From contig NC_081820.1 of the NCBI RefSeq assembly GCF_030704535.1, positions 19,843,001 through 19,907,000 on the forward strand: a DNA stretch of 64,000 nt, read 5' to 3'. Positions 61,236-64,000 of this stretch are shown one piece after another. The DNA comes from Vitis vinifera. Its lineage: Eukaryota; Streptophyta; Magnoliopsida; Vitales; Vitaceae. The position numbers and the translations under genes were made by a program. Positions within the stretch are counted from its first letter, which is position 1; every line of letters starts with the position of its first letter. The notes beneath the pieces are model-generated. The model searched no databases, was not told the DNA's origin, and saw only the letters and a list, made by a program, of their open reading frames with translations.

Positions 61236-61875
61236 TTTCTCTTTTCAGCTTTTCTTCCTCAGCCACACACTTAGTGATCAGGTCATTCACACCCCAAGAC
61301 TGATTCAGGGTGTTGTATGCAGTCTTGATTTGGCTAAAAGAAGATGGCAGAGTATTGAGGGCTTGATGAACAATAAACTTATCGGGAATGGGAATGTCTA
61401 GTGCTTTCAATCTAGTCTGAAGATGCACCATTTTTAGGATATACTCACGAACCCCTTTCATATCATTATACCTCATATTCATCAATTCATCCATAAAATG
61501 CCCAACTTCAGCATTGTCAGATGTTTGGTATCTTTTTGCCACAGCAACAAGAAATTCCTTAGCATTGTTGCTCTCAGGTATTCCTCCAAGGAGATGCTCA
61601 GCAATGGACCTCTTGATTGAAATAAGACTCAAACGGTTCGATCTTTCCCATTTCGCATAATGAGCTCTCATAGCTTCAGTGCTTTCATTAGTAGGCTTAG
61701 GAGGTTCATCTTCACGTAGAGCCATGTCCAAGTCCATCATTCCTAAAACAAACTCTATGTCTGATCTCCATCTCTTATAGTTCGACCCACTTAGAATTTC
61801 AATTGTAGCATTATTGTTGTTCACAGTAAAGGAAACTGATTGACAAAATTTTGCAACTAGATCAATTATGGGCAA
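61236..61875 (-). mobile_element. Ty1/copia gag fragment
   Basis: Fossil. It reads on the minus strand as copia gag of the UBN2 type (SGSNYKRWRSDIEF, LIKCVAEEEKLKREKNE-like end). The gag region is open over about 210 residues; the rest of that element is not contiguous with it here. Its downstream end abuts the TRIM-like piece. Confidence 0.75.
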
Positions 61876-63425
61876 TAGGTAAAAAAAAACTTAAATAAAC
61901 ATAAGCAATACAATACAAGAATCAATTGTACTATCATAAACTCCCCTTTGGGCAGAGTCCACAATAAACAACTATTCTCTAAGCATGAAGATCAACAAAT
62001 AATTCATTAAAATTTATTTCCTTTGGGCAAATAAATTTATCAAATTATTTATCTCATTCAATATCCTCATGTTGTTAAATTAATTTGCACAATAACCCCC
62101 TTTGGGCAGGCGATTGTACAAATTAATCTAAAATTTTCCCCATCAACAAAATAGGAACTCATAAACTTGTAAATTTTGATGGTTAAATCACTTTGGTAAA
62201 ATAACCCCAGCAATTCACATGCAACATTCCAAAATTGGGTAAATTAAAAAAAAATTGCCCAACAACAATAGTGCATATTAGCGATATGCATAATATATGC
62301 ATATGATCAATTATAGCTGCAAGAATTTGAACAACAATTTTTTTTTTTTTTTTTTATTACACTTTAAACTAATTATTTAACTAGTTTATGTGATTTAGAC
62401 CAAGTAGGAGAGTATGTATGAAAAAGTTTCAATCTAGAGAGAGTGAGTACTACACTCCTATTCCATATATATTAGCATAATTTATGGTAAATTCTCAACA
62501 GAAAATTATACCAAAAAATAATTTTAAGCTAATTAAATCACATAAATAAGTAATAATTATTTAATAAATATTTTTGACCCCTAAAAAATAAAATAATATA
62601 TCTAGAAAAATAGATTACAAAAAAACGAGCGTACAGGAAAAAACGGGGCTCAAAACGGACACCGAATGAGGTTATACGCGCCTCACACACTTGACCCGCG
62701 AGTGGGGAATGTGTGGCACATGTGGCACATGTGGCATGTGCTGAAGGTCATCTTCAACCTCCAGAATTGGGTCCAAAATTCTGCAATACGGGTCAAATGA
62801 CTCGGTTGCAACCCGGATTACAAACAATTGAAAAAAAAATGTTATTTTGATCGGGATCTTGAGGGCTTTTAAACTTTAGGTTGTTTCTAACAATTCTAGG
62901 ACATTTAATCATCAAAAAAACAACTTAAAGATCTCCATAATTGATTAAAAAAATTCGGTTTTTCATACCTCCATAGCCAAGATTGAAAAACTCTATTTTA
63001 ACACCTATTTCGGTCTCATTTTACATGTATTTTTACATTAACAATATAAGAAGTCTCTTTACAACAATTAATTAAACAAAAAAAACTTCTCAATCTTGCT
63101 CAATTTTTTTTTTTTAAAAAAATAAAACAAATTTTCTAGGGTTCATACCCATATTTTCGAATTTTCAATTTTCACCAAATTGAGCCAAAAAACCGAAATT
63201 GATGCTACATATCAACTATAATATATGTAAACAACAAAATCTAAGAGTTTAATTTGAGTAAAACACAATAATTTGAACAAATAAAATTTTTCTTGAATTT
63301 TTTAAACAAGAAAATTCCCAAAATTTAAAAACTTAATCACTCCCAATTTAAACAACGAAATTGCACATATGATATATCAATTTGAAGCTTGTGATAAGAG
63401 GAACAAAAGACATAAAGTTTCACAA
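61876..63425. other. retroelement-flanking AT-rich DNA without recognised genes
   Basis: Presumably leader or LTR sequence of the neighbouring copia fragments. A GC-richer island at 62,625-62,780 includes a TGTGGCACA triplication (about 62,711-62,740). I found no paired LTR within the window. Confidence 0.35.
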
Positions 63426-64000
63426 TCAAAAGAAATTGTGTTTTATCTGACGGGCTTTATAGATTGTCGTTGTTATCTACTTGTTCTTACAATGTTGAAA
63501 ACAATGTTGCTAAAAGACCTTTGACTAAGGAAAGATCTTCATTGTTATGGCATAAGCGTTTGGGGCATATTTCTAAAGAACGAGTAGAACGCTTAATTAG
63601 TTCTGGGATTCTTCCCCGCCTTGATTCTGATGACTTAGAAATTTGTGTTGATTGTGTGAAAGGAAAATTGACAAAGAATAAGAAAAAGGGTGCAACTTGT
63701 AGTAAAAATTTGTTGGAGATTGTTCATACAGACATTAGTGGACCTTATTCCACTAACTTGTGTGGCAACAAGTACTTCATTACATTCATTGATGATTTTT
63801 CCCGTTATGGCTATGTATTTTTGATCAAAGAAAAGGCAGATGCTCTTGAAATGTTCAAAGTCTTCCGAACTGAAGTTGAGAAACAATTGGGGAAAGTCAT
63901 CAAAATTGTGAGATCTGATCAAGGTGGTGAGTATTATGGGAAGCATGGTGATGCTGGACAACAAAAGGGACCTTTTGCAAGGTACTTACAAGATAATGGT
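63426..64000 (+). mobile_element. Ty1/copia pol fragment running off the window
   Basis: Fossil. It shows the GAG-pre-integrase zinc region (HKRLGHISKERVERL, then CVDCVKGK) and the start of the integrase core (VHTDISGPYSTN, ITFIDDFSRYGYVFL, RSDQGGEY). Orientation is opposite to the gag fragment at 61.2-61.9 kb. The element continues beyond 64,000, so its length and state cannot be judged. Confidence 0.8.

Overview
The window is nuclear DNA of a dicot plant, probably grapevine (Vitis). It is AT-rich and has intron-containing genes with GT/AG splice sites. Most of it is transposon sequence, and it holds carboxylesterase, cucumisin-type subtilase and KAONASHI-like MULE families. The species call is inference from overall look; no search was run.

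Layout. 0.3-2.7 kb: an intact four-exon 2-oxoglutarate/Fe(II) oxygenase gene (+). 3.9-8.2 kb: a decayed Ty3/gypsy chromovirus with only its 3' LTR. 9.2-9.8 kb: the 3' end of an L1-type LINE. 10.5-13.7 kb: a ten-exon cucumisin-like subtilase (-) with two frameshifting micro-duplications, and a CT-rich tandem repeat just upstream. 14.3-18 kb: AT-rich intergenic DNA.

18.1-56.7 kb: a tandem cluster of three minus-strand class-I carboxylesterase (CXE) genes spread apart by transposons. CXE1 (18.07-19.07 kb) and CXE3 (55.72-56.71 kb) are open. CXE2 (31.74-32.73 kb) has a nonsense codon and has lost the promoter seen in its sisters, apparently at the duplication junction. A Ty1/copia element (23,955-29,837; target-site duplication CTTGA) lies in the CXE1-CXE2 spacer. 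A 22.6-kb Mutator-like element (32,947-55,548; about 103-bp terminal inverted repeats, 9-bp target-site duplication) lies between CXE2 and CXE3. It carries a Ulp1-type cysteine protease gene (+) and a MULE transposase gene (-), converging on a 74-bp tandem repeat array. A very young Athila-like Ty3/gypsy element (35,945-48,780; target-site duplication TGTAT) sits inside an intron of the Ulp1 gene.

57-64 kb: further retroelement debris. It holds a Ty1/copia remnant split by an AT-rich insertion with a GATATAT minisatellite, a TRIM-like piece, and two copia fragments in opposite orientations, the last running off the window.

The host genes do not form one pathway. The main story is a local esterase duplication whose spacers trapped successive transposon insertions: the MULE into the CXE3 3' flank, and later the Athila-like element into the MULE. 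The MULE's Ulp1 gene, transposase gene and repeat array form one mobile unit.
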